Source: Heliocidaris erythrogramma (taxonomy: Eukaryota; Echinodermata; Echinoidea; Camarodonta; Echinometridae). From it: DNA of 64,000 nucleotides. The stretch is from assembly GCA_025617745.1 (NCBI GenBank), contig CM046858.1, positions 44,155,750 through 44,219,749 of the forward strand, in the 5' to 3' direction. This document shows positions 37,129 through 49,789 of the stretch, in pieces. Position 1 is the first letter of the stretch. Each line of letters opens with the position of its first letter. A program made the translations under genes and the position numbers. The notes under the pieces were generated by a model, which was not told the origin of the DNA, did not search any database, and was given only the letters and a program-made list of their open reading frames with translations.

Positions 37129-37332
37129 TTAGTGTGAAATGGGAAAATTTGAAAAGCAAGACACTTGAAGAAAATTAGAGAGAGAAGGGGGAAGCTTTTG
37201 AATACATTCAAGAAGGGCATTGCGGCTGCAGTAATGTTTGTACTGTTCTGAAGATATGTTGGGAACGTGTCCAATTACACCGCACCAACACCACAGCAAC
37301 AGGAATACGAAGACAAACAACAGGACGCGCAT
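37129..37332 (-). CDS. Weak candidate: short ORF with signal-peptide-like N-terminus inside the Runx intron
   Basis: A 67-codon ORF begins MRVLLFVFVFLLLWCWCGVIG, which has the n-region, long hydrophobic core and small residue expected of a cleavable signal peptide. It continues HVPNISSEQYKHYCSRNALL with one N-glycosylation sequon (NIS), then ECIQKLPPSLSNFLQ and a short tail. Base composition is more GC-rich than the surroundings. The frame is open further upstream to 37443, so this start is chosen only because of the hydrophobic segment. A possible donor lies within ttcaagtgtct near the end. It is not recognised as any family. It could be a nested secreted-peptide gene, one exon of a longer gene, or chance. 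Confidence 0.2.
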   Translation of the reverse strand: MRVLLFVFVFLLLWCWCGVIGHVPNISSEQYKHYCSRNALLECIQKLPPSLSNFLQVSCFSNFPISH

Positions 37333-39177
37333 CTCACGGAATGAACTATCCACTAAGGTACAGAAAGTGGGAATGCACTTTCTGCCACTCTCTTCCCAGA
37401 GTCTCCAGGACAGAGTGGAAACTTGAGTCGCGTTGCCAGACATTATGCAAGCCTCTTCCTTCTAGCTTCTCTTCTGGAAAAACATTTTCTACTGGTGGAT
37501 AGCGGGTTCCAATTACATTCCATTATTCATCGGATTGAATCAGTCATTAAAATGCGGAGATATTTGATAGCTATTGTCTGGTCAGCACACAGGTAAATAG
37601 CACTTGTGGGAAAAGAAAGAGAATATGAGGGATACCAGAGACACAGAGAAGATAAAGATTGTTTCTCCTTTCATACTCCTCCTCTTCCCCACTGGCCATA
37701 CAGTCAATTTCTTCTTTTTTTATTCTTTTTTTTTTTGGGGGGGGGGGGAGGGGTTGGGGAGGGGGAATATCGTGTAGGCCCACATATGAAACAAACAAAC
37801 ATCAACACTGGTAGCAATGATGTAATTAAAATAATTTAATTCCATTTGCTTAATGTTGAGAGTGAAAAAAAGTATGACATAACTATTAAAAAAAAAATAA
37901 AAAATAAATTTAATAACCCAAGGACAGAAGCTGAGAAATACATGTATAAGCAGGCCAAATTGTTTAACTTTTGTGATCATCAAGTTAATATAGAAGAGAC
38001 AGGTGGTTCATATTTTAAAGTGCAGGTTTTATAGCTTCACATGATTAATTGTCCCATCATGATCATGCAGTGTGTGCAAAAAATGGTTTCTTCATATATT
38101 TTAAATATCTAATTCAATTTCCACCAAAAACAATATGCACGAAAAGTCTCTACAGTATGTACTGCTTATTCTTTAGCTGGTTCTGCTGGCTGGTTTCTGC
38201 CAGTCTTTCAATAAACTCTTTTCAGTCAGGTTTGAATAATAATTTTACCTACAGATCTACAACATACTTTACTACAACCCCTAAAATTTGGCTTATTTTG
38301 TAACAATGTATTTGAGTTTTTCTTTCAGTCTTTCAAATACCACAACCCTGAATAGAAATGATTTAATTTGGAAGTGGTTTTGTGGCATCATAACAGGTAA
38401 CAAAAAAAAAAACTATTCAAATGTCTCAACTTAACAATTTGAATAAAGAGAGATTTTTAATATGATTAGCATACAGAGATGGAATATACACACAAGCTGA
38501 ACTGATAATTGGCTGGAAGAGATGCTTACCATAAAATGCTCATAAATCATGGCACAGAACAAATTCAAGGCACTGGCAGCTGTAAATTCCGTTTGCTATA
38601 ATATCGCTTACATACACTAAAACAACAATGCGTACTTGCGTGTGGATGTACCTGCACATTGCAAGAAGTTGTGGTGGCGATGTTATTTCTGTGTGATTGC
38701 GTGCTACAAGTAATTGAGCACCACACTAGCATATCACGACAGAATAGGAAGATGAGATTGGAAAGATAACAGATGTTACAAAAAATTTGTTTCTTTCTCT
38801 CCTTCTTTTGACTCTCTTCTCTGAGCCTGCCTGCTCATCTTTTTTCTCAGTTACGCTGGGTTTCTGTACCTTCTTGTTCGACTCTAGAAAATTAATACAA
38901 AACGCGATAACATGCAAAACTAGATGAATACGATTGCCGGAAATTGTCTAATTTGCAAATTTACGCATCGTTTTAATCTCTTGGGGGGGATACCACACAA
39001 AATGAATATTTTCTGAATTTGTTGAAACCGTTTGTTAAACTCAATCACCAGATGATGGAGAATGTTTTATAAGAATGAGAATGTTTTATAAGAATTAGAA
39101 TCCTTGAAAAAGTTGTTTCACCTTGTTCATTTCTCCACATCTTCTTCTATGATGCAGTAAGCTACACTGCTGCATGC

Positions 39178-39292
39178 TTTCTTTCTTTCTCTCTCTCTCT
39201 CTCTCTCTCTCTGCCTCTGCATCTCTCTGTCTTCATCTATCTCCCTGTCTTTCTCTTCTTCTTCTCTCTCTCTCTCTCCATCCTCTCTCCAC
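39178..39292. repeat. CT-rich microsatellite
   Basis: Several CT runs interrupted by short cct/gtc words; chance ORFs on both strands follow this composition. Confidence 0.9.
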
Positions 39293-41314
39293 CCCCCTTT
39301 CTGCTTGTGCACTTGAAGTCAATATTATCCTTCTGTTTTCACCCCCTGTTAGAATCCAATCAGTTATTGTGATCATCCTGCCAGTGAGCTGCTAACCTAT
39401 CAATCTCTCTCTCTCTCCTACCAGGTCCAGTCCAAACTATTCATCCAGCGCTAACAACACGTCAGTCAACAGGCACATTATTGCAAATGAAATGACGCAA
39501 ATGGTTCATTAGCAAACGGGCATCACTGTGATGGGTAAGCAATCGAGACTGACTTCCAACCATTCTTTTCCTTTCTCCTTCTACACCCTACACCAAGGTT
39601 GCCTCCTGATGCAAGGTTAATCTATTAGCCAGGGATGGTAGTAGAGTTGAAGGTTAGAGAACTCTTTTATGATGGCAGCAGTGTTTTTCATGAAAGCAGT
39701 GCTGTCAGCAGCATCGGTGCTCTTGACCTACAGATGCAAGACCATCAACAAAGACCCCCCAAGGAACTCCTCTCACTTTAATACATCATTATCAAGGTGA
39801 CAAAATGGATAGTTCTTATAATCACCTTTCAGTTAACACTCAATATATCCATTTTTGTGAGGTCATGACCAAAGATGTTTTATGGAAGTAGCATGCCAAG
39901 GTATCATCAGGCTTGCAGAAGGCATACCTTGGACTGACATCCCAATGGCTTGAATCCAAACATATCAAGCGTTGTCTTGAGACTATTATTTCTCAAAGGA
40001 TTAAAAGTACACATCCACTGCCTTTTCTCATTCGAGTAATACCTAATCATGTTACTAGCAAGCAGGTGCACTTTCAGCAGTGTTTAAAATTTCTTGAATA
40101 AACAACAGATATGGCTAATTCTGGCTGTCTCATGGCTCAAGTCCATACTTGCTTGATTCACCCGTTGCTAGGTAAGTAAATTCGGTGAATGGCTGTCTGC
40201 ATTGCATCGGCAAGGCAATACAACCTAGCAATGACTGCATCTTTTCATCAAACTTTTGGAGTACTCACTGCTCGAGACATAGACGTTGTCCAAAGGTGTG
40301 AGCCACAGCCTTGGCCCTGGCTTTCGTGGGATTAAACACAAAAGTTCACATGTACAATGCCACTTCTGAGTTTATTTGTGCCCACTATTCACTCAGCTGT
40401 TTGCAGTGTAAACCAGAAATGACCAGAAGTTCCATCATCAATACTAAATTCTAAAGACATCAGACAAAATGGCATACAGCCAATATGCTTGAACCTACAT
40501 GTAGTAATCAAAAGCTTGGTCGGTCATCTTCCAGACAAGTCTTAGCTATTTGTACAGAGTTCATCTAAGTCTAAGCTATTTGTACATTTCCTTTAGAATA
40601 TACATTACAAATAGAAGATGATGAACATATTAACAACTCATGTTTAATTCCGCTTGTTTTCTAGTCTTATCCAAGCTCCGGTAAGGCTCACATCTTACCA
40701 TTTAATATAATTATTAGGTTTAATGAATTCTTTAATGTGATTGTTAATATATATCGTATGAAAGTACCTTGGGCTTGGCATTTAAATTAATGTGTTCTGA
40801 ATTTATCAATATCAATCTAAATGCACTATCACGCTTTCATACTTTCATAGAGAGAAATATTATAATAATTATGAAAATATGTGAAGGTAACTGGTCAATG
40901 GCACAATATTTGAAGTGAAGAGCACAACTACAAGGTCACAGATTTGGCACTATAATGTACATTGTACCATGGGAATCATGTCACAATGTGTTACATGAAT
41001 TTTTTGGCATACATGTACATACAGTAGCAATTGGAGGCTGCTGAAGTGACCATTACATGACCCTCTGTGGACTGGACTTCAAAGTCAATGGAAAGTCCAT
41101 TCAGGCAGCTCCACAGTCTTTTCCATATCATAAACAGATCATTGATAGCTTCCCTCTCCTCCGATACATGAAATCAATCATCTCTTATTTAATGCATTCA
41201 CAAGAGAGTCATATCGCATAATAATTAATGGTAATAAATGACCTTAACGATCTCTCCCCCTTTTTAACGGTCCTTGAATCATTGTTTTCAAAACTCATTA
41301 CTTGTGTAGCATTA

Positions 41315-41455
41315 CTGGGGAGCGTTTCATCAAGCGTTTTGTCTGTGATTTTACTGACAAATTTGCTCTCAGCCAATCAGATGCAAGGATTCCAGTAGCT
41401 TATAACAGTTGTCGGTAGAAATCATTGACAAAACGCTTTATGAAACGCTCCCCAG
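41315..41455. mobile_element. 141-bp MITE, copy 2 of 2
   Basis: Left ctggggagcgtttcatcaag and right ctttatgaaacgctccccag are inverse. The interior caatcagatgcaag and cttataacagttgtcggta matches 10178-10319. Confidence 0.85.
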
Positions 41456-41690
41456 ATCATACCCTGTGAAACACTCATTGTATGTGACAGAGCTCAAAGG
41501 TACTGATCCCCCTTAATAACATGTAGTGTGTGTTTATCACAAATCGCAAGTAATTCTTTTAAGAGAAGCATTTCCATACAACAGTATTTCAATTCTCCTT
41601 CACCTATGATAGACTTAATTATTTCCCAAGAAATGGACAGATATTACTACTTAAAGTAAATTTAATGCAAATATTGTTTACCCCATCTTA

Positions 41691-41865
41691 CCAGTAAGCC
41701 AAATGTGAATAATAACACACCCATAATTGTGGTCGGAGCAAAATTTGACAAGATATCATGGACAAATTGCAAGAAACCAACTACCACAAATTGACTATTT
41801 TCATCGCTTACATAATCTTTTAATGCTTCCTGCCTCAAAACAGAGACACCAACAACATGGCCCAT
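41691..41865 (-). CDS. Weak candidate: 5' coding exon of a small membrane protein in the Runx intron
   Basis: An ORF starting MGHVVGVSVLRQEALKDYVS continues to a hydrophobic stretch (APTTIMGVLLFTFGLLV). It meets a textbook donor, ctg|gtaaga, at 41690-41685 on the minus strand. The predicted exon is 58 codons plus one base. No partner exon was found by eye and no family is recognised. It lies on the same strand as Runx, inside its last intron. Confidence 0.15.
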
Positions 41866-43494
41866 TAAATTTAATTGTAATTCTTTGTAATTAAGCTCAT
41901 GAAATGTGATATCTTATAGGCTCAATATAGCTCCATTAAACTACTAGAGAGAAAAAGGTCTGCTTCTTTTTTGCTGATAGTAAACACTGAAGAGATGCCA
42001 TTAAACTGAATTATGAATCAAAGATATTCAAATGTTCACTCCAACAAGTCTATACATGCTTAAGACATACAGCTCTCATGCAAAAAAGTGTTATAATCTA
42101 CAGCAGATCTGGCGTTAATCATATATAGAGTTAAAATAAATATATCACCGGCTTCAACACCATGCTTCATTTGCCTTGCATGGTCAACGCTCTTTAATTG
42201 CTGCCTGCAACCAAAAAAAAAAGAGTCGAGTCACTGTACTTTAATACCAAACATGCGCTTACTTACAGAAAAGCACAGAGATGAAATCAAAGTATTTTGC
42301 ACTTTAAAAAGTGCAAGTAGATAGCATCAGAAAGTGCTTGAAACAGTTAAGATTATTTCATGCTTCCAAATACGCAAATCATCGCAATGTACTTTTGGAA
42401 TATGTTTCTGGAGATTTGTTTGAAGTCTACTGCCTGTGCTTATTTCGTTAATCTGGATTGAAAGGAAGGTTGAGCTCATTCTTACTTTGAATATATAATA
42501 TTGCATGTCAAAATCATTGTATCATATTATTGTCATTTACTGAATTTGACACAAATCCTACCACATATACTTTTCACTATTCATCTGATGCAAACATGAA
42601 TGTTATTTCTTTTCAGTTATTTTTGGTCATGTTAAAAAAATTGAGACATAACATGTAAGAACATGTCAGCTGACTTTCAAAGTGGATCCTGCTAGCCAAA
42701 AATAAAAACAAGGACATACACACAAAAAAGTATCATTCTGGAAATAAACATTAAATTTTAGTTCAATGCATCTTATAAAAATGTTATCTTTGCAGACTGA
42801 TGTTTTTTTTGCAGATTAAAATTTTGTTTTTGTTGCATTTGTCTGAAAAACAATCCTACACATTGAAATGTCAGCTTTGAGTCTCTGTCACGCATATGGT
42901 CATTAAAATCTTGGAAGAGAGGAAGTCTCTGAGTCCACAAAACAAAGGATATAGGTTTAGACTGGATATAAGTGGATATTGTTACGTTATTGGTTTAAAA
43001 TGAATGCATAAGCAGTTAAAAACACCCATTCATCATGTTCCAGAGACATTTCATATTCAAAGGCACAATAGTTTTGGGGATAAAAAGTTTTAAAAATCCA
43101 TAAACAGGAAGTGACACAAAAAGTGCACTTTAATAATGACACAATAGGTGATATTGAGTCTATTAATCAAGAAGGAGTAGGAAAGTTCATACAGTCTATT
43201 CAGATGTGCCATTCTTTAGTACCGTTTCACGTCCAAGAATGATGAATATTTCCTGTCTGTAATTGTGAATGCATCCTGCCATATGAGCAATTATTTTTGG
43301 TCCCCCCTCCCCTCCCCCCTCTGAAATTATAGAAATTGTACTCCAGATGTCTCTTGGGTGAAAGAGTCTGGCTCTGTAGCAGTATCAATGCAAATAATCA
43401 CAATTATGAATAAGAAAAGAGGTCCTCTATTCACACCAAACAGCATACACTTACAATCACAACGTCCCTGGAAGCTTCATTAATTATGAAGATT

Positions 43495-43830
43495 TGGTGT
43501 GAAAGACGGGACCCGCAGAAGCCCATTTCCGGTTGCTTTGTGTTGGAAGAATGAAAGGTAAGGAGTGGGGGAAGGCAGAGGGGTAATGCCAGGGTGTATG
43601 TTACTGTGCAGTGAGGCGAAAGGAACAGCGAAGGGTACGAAAGAGAGTTTGGGGCCAATCTCCTCTCTGCCTCCTCAGCCGCGACGAGAGGGAGCCACGC
43701 GGAGCAACAAAAGAACGAGAAATTACTCGCTCGTTGCCGCTCCGAGGGTAGGGGCAAAGGGTAGGCAAGCGCCCGGCAAATTGGACTGCGGAGACGGTAC
43801 GCTCCGATGCTCGCACGCTCTCCTGGAAGA
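43495..43830. promoter_or_regulatory. CpG-rich block inside the Runx intron, candidate regulatory element or alternative promoter
   Basis: GC and CpG density rise sharply here against AT-rich flanks (for example ccgcgacgag, gccacgcggag, gaccggt-like words). Frames on both strands are open but match nothing recognisable. Regulatory role is inference from composition only. Confidence 0.25.
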
Positions 43831-45347
43831 CATACTGCTCTCATGTGAACTGGGACCTAAATGCCTAAATGGACGGGGGTGGCTATTATACAACCAGGGA
43901 ATGCTGATGTGACTCGCTGGAGGAAAAGGGGGTACACTCTGCGCCTCAAGTGATTTATGCCAAGAGCGTCATGGGATACAGCAATGGCCATTAGAAGGAG
44001 AAGCTGGGGACTCATGAAAATGGAGATGTGATGGAGGGGGTGGACATGGCCATATTTTCTCAGTCCCCTCGTGAGATACCTCGAATTAGACGAGCAATTT
44101 ATCATAGGGATGCTAATCAGGGCTCAAATTCACATCGCTTTGAAAGGTGTCATTTTTCAACTGATGGGTTGAAGAATGTCACTTGATAATACATATGAAA
44201 GAGCTTGCACTCACTGTGGGTGAATTTCTATAAACAAAATTCTCAGAATAAATATAACCGCACACTAAGACTTGAGAGATGGAAATACATTACCATACAG
44301 AATCTAAAAAAACTAGCACTTAAAGGAGGAAAACAAATGCTTAAAAAGAGTTCTGAACTCATTCTGTGCACCTGTACTATCTTTTAAAAATACTCTTTCC
44401 TGAAAACATGCCAAGTGCAAAACAGTAGCCTACTACATGACTTTCCTGGACAATTGCCAATCGATGAAATGGCCTGAACTCTTGCTCACAAATCTGGATG
44501 ATTCCTTTTGAGCCTCCGCCTAGTGACCAGGCAAAATGTGGTTACATAGCGAACATATGTAACCTTATCTTGAACCAAAGAGACTTAACTCTCGCTGACA
44601 GCAGCTAACCCACTTTTCATACTTTCTCTAGAGGAAGGTTGCCAAAATTATCAGGTGCAAAAATAGGTCCTACAAGAGGCGTGCCCAGAGAATATAGCAA
44701 AATAGTGATCTTCGTAGCCCTCTTCAAGGATGAGCAAGTTAGTTAATTTTGTCACCTCGAAAGATCATTTTTTTTTTGCTGTTGCCATTTCATCTTATCC
44801 TGAACTTTCACCCTTTCGTCATCAGCCACCTGCCTGAAAATCTATTATGTTTCATTCTTTATAAGATGCATGCTATAAAAGAATTCTCTTCACAAAAAAG
44901 ATGCATGTCATAATTAAAACCCATGTGTGTATCCTATAATAACTATACTTTCCTCGAATCTTAAAGTCAAATGTGATTTGAAAGCGACAGCGGTTGTAGA
45001 TATGTTCCAACTGACCATAGGCAATAAATAACCAACCTTTATTTGATGTAAGCTATTAATAATAATAATAACTAGAAATTTAATTCGTCATGGGGACGAA
45101 TTAGGTGATCTGTCTTTTGATCTTAATATTTTTGACGAAGACGAATGACAAAATGATAATGTGAAATATGATGTTGATATCACGATGACATTAATTATAA
45201 TGAATCTATTGACGATTTTTATGATTTCAGCCTCTTCCTAGCATTTTCAATTCATAGGCTCTACTACCTATTTTAGTGAAATAGCGCCCCCTTTGTTTCA
45301 ATGGGGCATAAAGTGTGTGAACATGAATTTTTGGATGATTCGTGGAT

Positions 45348-45560
45348 ATCATGACAGTGATGGTGATAATGTTGATGATAATCATGATGATGATCATTAT
45401 ATCATGACAGTGATGATGATAATGATGTTGATGATAATCATCATCATGAATATCATCATTACAGTGATGATAATGATGTTGATTATAATCAACATCATCA
45501 TAAATATCATCACAGTGATGATGATAATGATGTTGATAATAATCATGATGATAATCATGA
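45348..45560. repeat. Minisatellite of about 52 bp, four units
   Basis: Units start at 45348, 45401, 45452 and 45506 with atcat(g/c)acagtgatgatg-like heads, followed by ataatgatgttgat and ataatcat words. It lies inside the Helitron-like element. Confidence 0.8.
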
Positions 45561-46020
45561 TGACCATGACTGAAATGACATTGACCTTAGCCATGCCAAA
45601 TATGAAAGAGAGATGACATTTCATGAAGAAGAAACAATCAGTTGATTTTTACAAAATGGCGCCTGGATGACGTCACAATAATCTGATGACCTTGAAAAAG
45701 ATGCGGGAACTTGACCTTATTAGGACTGATGACTGACAAAAATTTGAATATAATTGACCAAGCCAATTTCGAGAAATTGTGATATCAAATAGGACGATTT
45801 GATATTGCAGGATACTTGGGAGATAAACCCCATACTCTAATACACGACAGGGAATCAAAATTTCCATAGGGTTGTACACAAACTACTGCACACTACTTTC
45901 TAATAGACATAACACGGAAAATAAGGCAGTTTATTACATGATTTGTGATTGTTTATGTTATAATAGTCGAAGAGGATGGTAAAATGACAAGCAAAAACAA
46001 GCAAAAAAAAATTAAAAATT

Positions 46021-46090
46021 ATGGACCCACCGGGGATCGAACCTGGGTCACCTGCATGGGAGGCAAGTGCTTTCACCAATAGACCAAAAC
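46021..46090 (-). tRNA. tRNA-Gly(CCC)-like relic
   Basis: On the minus strand the anticodon arm is CTTGC-CTCCCAT-GCAGG (anticodon CCC) and the B box is ggttcgatccc. The 5' acceptor side does not pair with the 3' side (gtgggtcc). It is therefore a decayed tRNA or SINE head, inside the Helitron-like element, and is followed by a T-rich tail on that strand. Confidence 0.35.
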
Positions 46091-47390
46091 ATTTCTCATA
46101 GAGATAACACGTAAACGAAAAACGGGATTCTCAAATCAAATTTTGTACTTTAAAATTGACAATGATCCCGACATCAGATTGAAAAAACCGAACCCTCATA
46201 GAAAGAATATTAATCAGGCTACAACATATTGAAATCTGGAAGGAAATAGACAAAAAATAACTGAGAAACTGCTCAGAGAACGATGTCATGTAGATTCATG
46301 ATTCGAAAAAAAATCATCTTCCATAGACATAACACGCAAATAGGTAAAATTCTGACATGGCATTTTTAATTGAAAATTTCACTGTGATAACGTCATTAAA
46401 ATGAAAAACTGTGAACACTGATCTTGTAGAGAATTGTCTCAGCTATAACATATCAAAATTTGGGACAAAATTGACCACCTGTTACTGAAATATTATCAAA
46501 TGAATACAAAAATGATGACGTCATTTTGTCAAAATCATGTTTTTTGACTTCATATGCAAATAGAATGACGTCGGAACATGAGATCGGCAAAAATTCTGCA
46601 TGAATTCAAATCTACAACCCTCAGGCTTTCAGAATATGTAAAGAAATTGGGAGGTTTCCGTGCATTCTGACGAGCTATGGCGGATTTTAGATAGGCATGT
46701 TTTTACCACTTTTTACATTAGAATGCCCATTGACGCGCGCACGAATTTGAAAGTTTCACGCACGCGTGTGGCATTATGGAAGGTCGAGAATGACTGTAAA
46801 TAGCTGGAACTTGTCAGGAATAGTGTCAGGAAGACAAACCATGCGAAAAAACGGCGTTTTTACGTTATGTACGCGCTGCGCGCGCGCATAACGCGCACAC
46901 GAACGCGCACGGACGGAAAATTTTTAAATGCTTAAAATGTCCTGAACCGTACTCTAATTTGATTAAAAAGTGATTTTGAGCATTTTTAAATTTTGACGCG
47001 CGCGTACGTGCGCGTCATAATGCGTGCGCGGATTTTGATGACATTTTATGTTGACCCTTGACCTGAAATTCATGTGTGTCAAATATGGTTCATTTTTGAT
47101 GACTTGTTATGAAGATATGATTGATAATGTGATTTCACAAAATGGCGCCTGGGTGACGTCACGATGACCTGATGACCTTGAAAAAGATTTTTCAGCTTGG
47201 CCTTATATGACCTGATGACTGACGGAAATGTCATTAAAATAGACTGGAAAGTTTTTGAGATTTTGTGGAAACAAGAAAGAGGGAGAAAATAAAAATAAAT
47301 AATAATAAAGAAAGAAAATTCTGACGAATATAAGAGGTGATCTGTCACTATGACAGATCACCTAATAAATACAGCATTTATAATGCGTAA

Positions 47391-49789
47391 TCGATCTAGT
47401 ACAATATTTGAGGTGCAGTTATGAAAATATGAAGTAAATTTTTTTCTTGGGAAGGACATAGTGTTTTAACATTTAAAAAAATTCATTCCAAGAAAGAAGT
47501 ATTAGAGCCATACCAAATTTAGATAAACAAAAAAAAAAAATCTCATTTTTTACCATTCATGGTATTACTTTGGCATCAACAGAAATATCCCACAACAATC
47601 CTTTTCCTGCCAAACCCTGGACAGCTAAATACTCTGAGCACTAGAAGGAATACTGCGAGGAGGGAATTCAAGAGAGAAGTGGGTCGCAGCAGCTTCCTCG
47701 CGATATCAGCACCACCTCCACACGTGTAGCAGACAGCGTTGACATTTAGTAGCATTAAGCCCACCGCCACTGCCTCGTCTGATTCTCATGTTCTTCTCCA
47801 TTTCTGCATCTGTTTCGCCAAAAAAATAACACCCAGCCTAAAGGATGTTTGAGAGGAAACGAAACGTACACCGACTTGATTTGAGGGGAAAAAAGCGGAG
47901 AAGAAAAACATGTGGAATGGAAACATCGTCGTTGGAAACGGCGGAGACAACACCGCGCCATTGTCTTGTGTAATAGGATCAAAGTCCAGCGATTGATCGA
48001 AGAAAGGATGCTGGCGTGGAAAAATCAAAGCAAAATGAAATTTGGTGACCACAGCCGGTAGATTCCTTGCGTCTAATCAAACGCATCTCTAGAGCACTGT
48101 GCCGGGCTGAGCGCTTGTGTTCCGCGCTGGAATTGATTTTTGCTTTCGGCAACAGACAAGAGAAACAATGGCTTCAGAAATGTCCTCCAATATTATTGTC
48201 CATCTTCATCCATGTCCTGTATTTTGGGCTCCCTTTTTATTCTTCATGTTTTGGCTCATTTTTTTGTGAGGTTTTGTTTTGTTGTTGTTTAGGCTGAGAC
48301 TCAACTGCTGCAGCTTCCCAAACCAACATGTCTCGAATGATAGCTCCTATGGAATGTCACCTGGTGTTTGTCTTATTTTGTATTGTGAAATTTAAGCTGA
48401 ATATTGGATTTAAATCAATTTTTTTACATTCAGTCCTGAACAGTTGTTTTGCTAAAGAAAGAAAAATTCATCCTCCTAAATTTGTGCAATATTTTTTTGG
48501 TTTACAAAGACTTATGTAGGTACTTATGATGGATTTCACAACAGATTATGACAGCTGCTTTTCAAGTCTTCATTTTGCCATGAAAATTGGACAAATAAAG
48601 CTAACACTAATCTAATTAATTGGAAACCATATTTGGATGATTCCTTTATGAAATGCATCATGAATATTTTTCAATGATGACTCATCTCAAATGTCGGTAA
48701 TATAAATTTTTTTTACAATTCCTTCAGGCCATCTTCATCACATTAACACCTCCTGTAACTTGCTCATTAAGTCTCCTTATCTATCCTCCTAAGCTAATCA
48801 CAGTAATGTATCTCCATTACTAGATGCCTACCAATCTCCATTGGCTTCATATTCTTTAATTTTGTCTGCACTTCTCAAAGTGCAATACAAGCTTCCACAT
48901 TTTGCATGTCCACTTTTAATTTATTACTTATTTCTACATAATCCTATCAAAGTAAAACAAAAGCATTCATTACAAAAGTAAATCTTTGACAATCCTCCTC
49001 CTCCACGGTCACTGTTTTTCCTCTCTTCATTCTCAAGCAAAACAATCACCAAAAAATAAGGGTTTCCATTTTAAAAAATACAAGCAAAAGACATCTCCAT
49101 CCGTGTGCATTCCCCCCTCGTGTGTCAATGACCGAACGTTCATCTCTGCCGGGACCTTAGCCTGCATAATCAGTACATGAGTGCAGATTCATGTTTTAGC
49201 AGACTACACATTCCCCTCCTTGCCACTACAGCTCTCTCCCTCTCTTTCCATCTCTCTCATTCTCTCTTCATCTCTCTCGTTCTCCTCCTCCTTCTCCTCC
49301 TCCTAAATAGTGCTCCAAGCTAAGCACTCCCATGGTGTCCTCTCATTTTCAGACAGTGTTCACACTTTGCCTAGTCCTGTCTAAAACAGAGATGTTAGTA
49401 GGGAATGGAATAAATTTAACAAGCTTCCAGTTTCCCTTCAATAGTCTTCAAAGGGAATATCAAATATCACATATTGCAACTTGTGAACAAGCATGTTTTA
49501 ACAGTGCTGCAGAATTTGTAAAAATAATTGAGACAGTATTTGACTTGATAGAAGAAAAACCATATACTTCACACAGAGTAGGTTCAGTTTTGTTGTAATT
49601 TTCATCTATTATTAGGATATTATTATATTTGAAAAACATTTTGGTAAGAATAATCTAGAATGTTGATTAATCGTGTTCTGACTAAGCAATGTTTGAAGGT
49701 GATATATCTGTCTGAAAAACCTGAACCAAGTCATTCTGAGCAATGTTACCGGGGAGGGGGGGGGGGGATCGATATTGAATTATATTTAC
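47391..49789 (-). other. Runx: Last Runx intron, part nearest the 5' exon
   Basis: GC-richer, CpG-containing sequence at about 47580-48150 includes the Sox-type word aacaatgg near 48163 and may be regulatory. CT-rich microsatellite sequence lies at 49229-49306. No exon is recognised. Confidence 0.5.

Larger units (their letters stand above)
37051..41314 (-). other. Runx: Last Runx intron, unique part (left)
   Basis: Contains the 37129-37332 ORF candidate, a T/G homopolymer block near 37727-37764 that is strongly G-rich, a CT-rich tract at 39178-39290 and an 18-base duplication (gagaatgttttataagaat) near 39057. No Runx exon is recognised. Confidence 0.6.
41456..45070 (-). other. Runx: Last Runx intron, unique part (middle)
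   Basis: Mostly AT-rich. Contains the 41691-41865 exon candidate and a CpG-rich block at 43495-43830. No Runx exon is recognised. Confidence 0.55.
45071..47390 (-). mobile_element. Helitron-like non-autonomous element (right boundary approximate)
   Basis: Read on the minus strand, the 3' end (plus 45071-45103) has a nine-pair hairpin TAATTCGTC-CCCAT-GACGAATTA, five bases, then CTAG followed by host T: the Helitron 3' signature. Inverse copies of ttaggtgatctgtc lie at 45101-45114 and 47352-47365, the latter within a palindrome at 47338-47363. Two diverged direct repeats (45654-45760 and 47138-47245; aaatggcgcctgg, gacgtcac, ctgatgaccttgaaaaaga) sit near each end. There is no Rep/helicase ORF. 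The exact 5' terminus is not resolved. Confidence 0.5.

Noticed and set aside
43431-43912. Overlapping 115- and 137-codon ORFs on opposite strands
   Set aside because: They follow the GC-rich CpG block; neither reading resembles a known domain and open frames on both strands are expected in GC-rich DNA.
45293-45624. ORFs rich in Ile, Met and Asp on both strands
   Set aside because: Translation of the GAT/ATC minisatellite.
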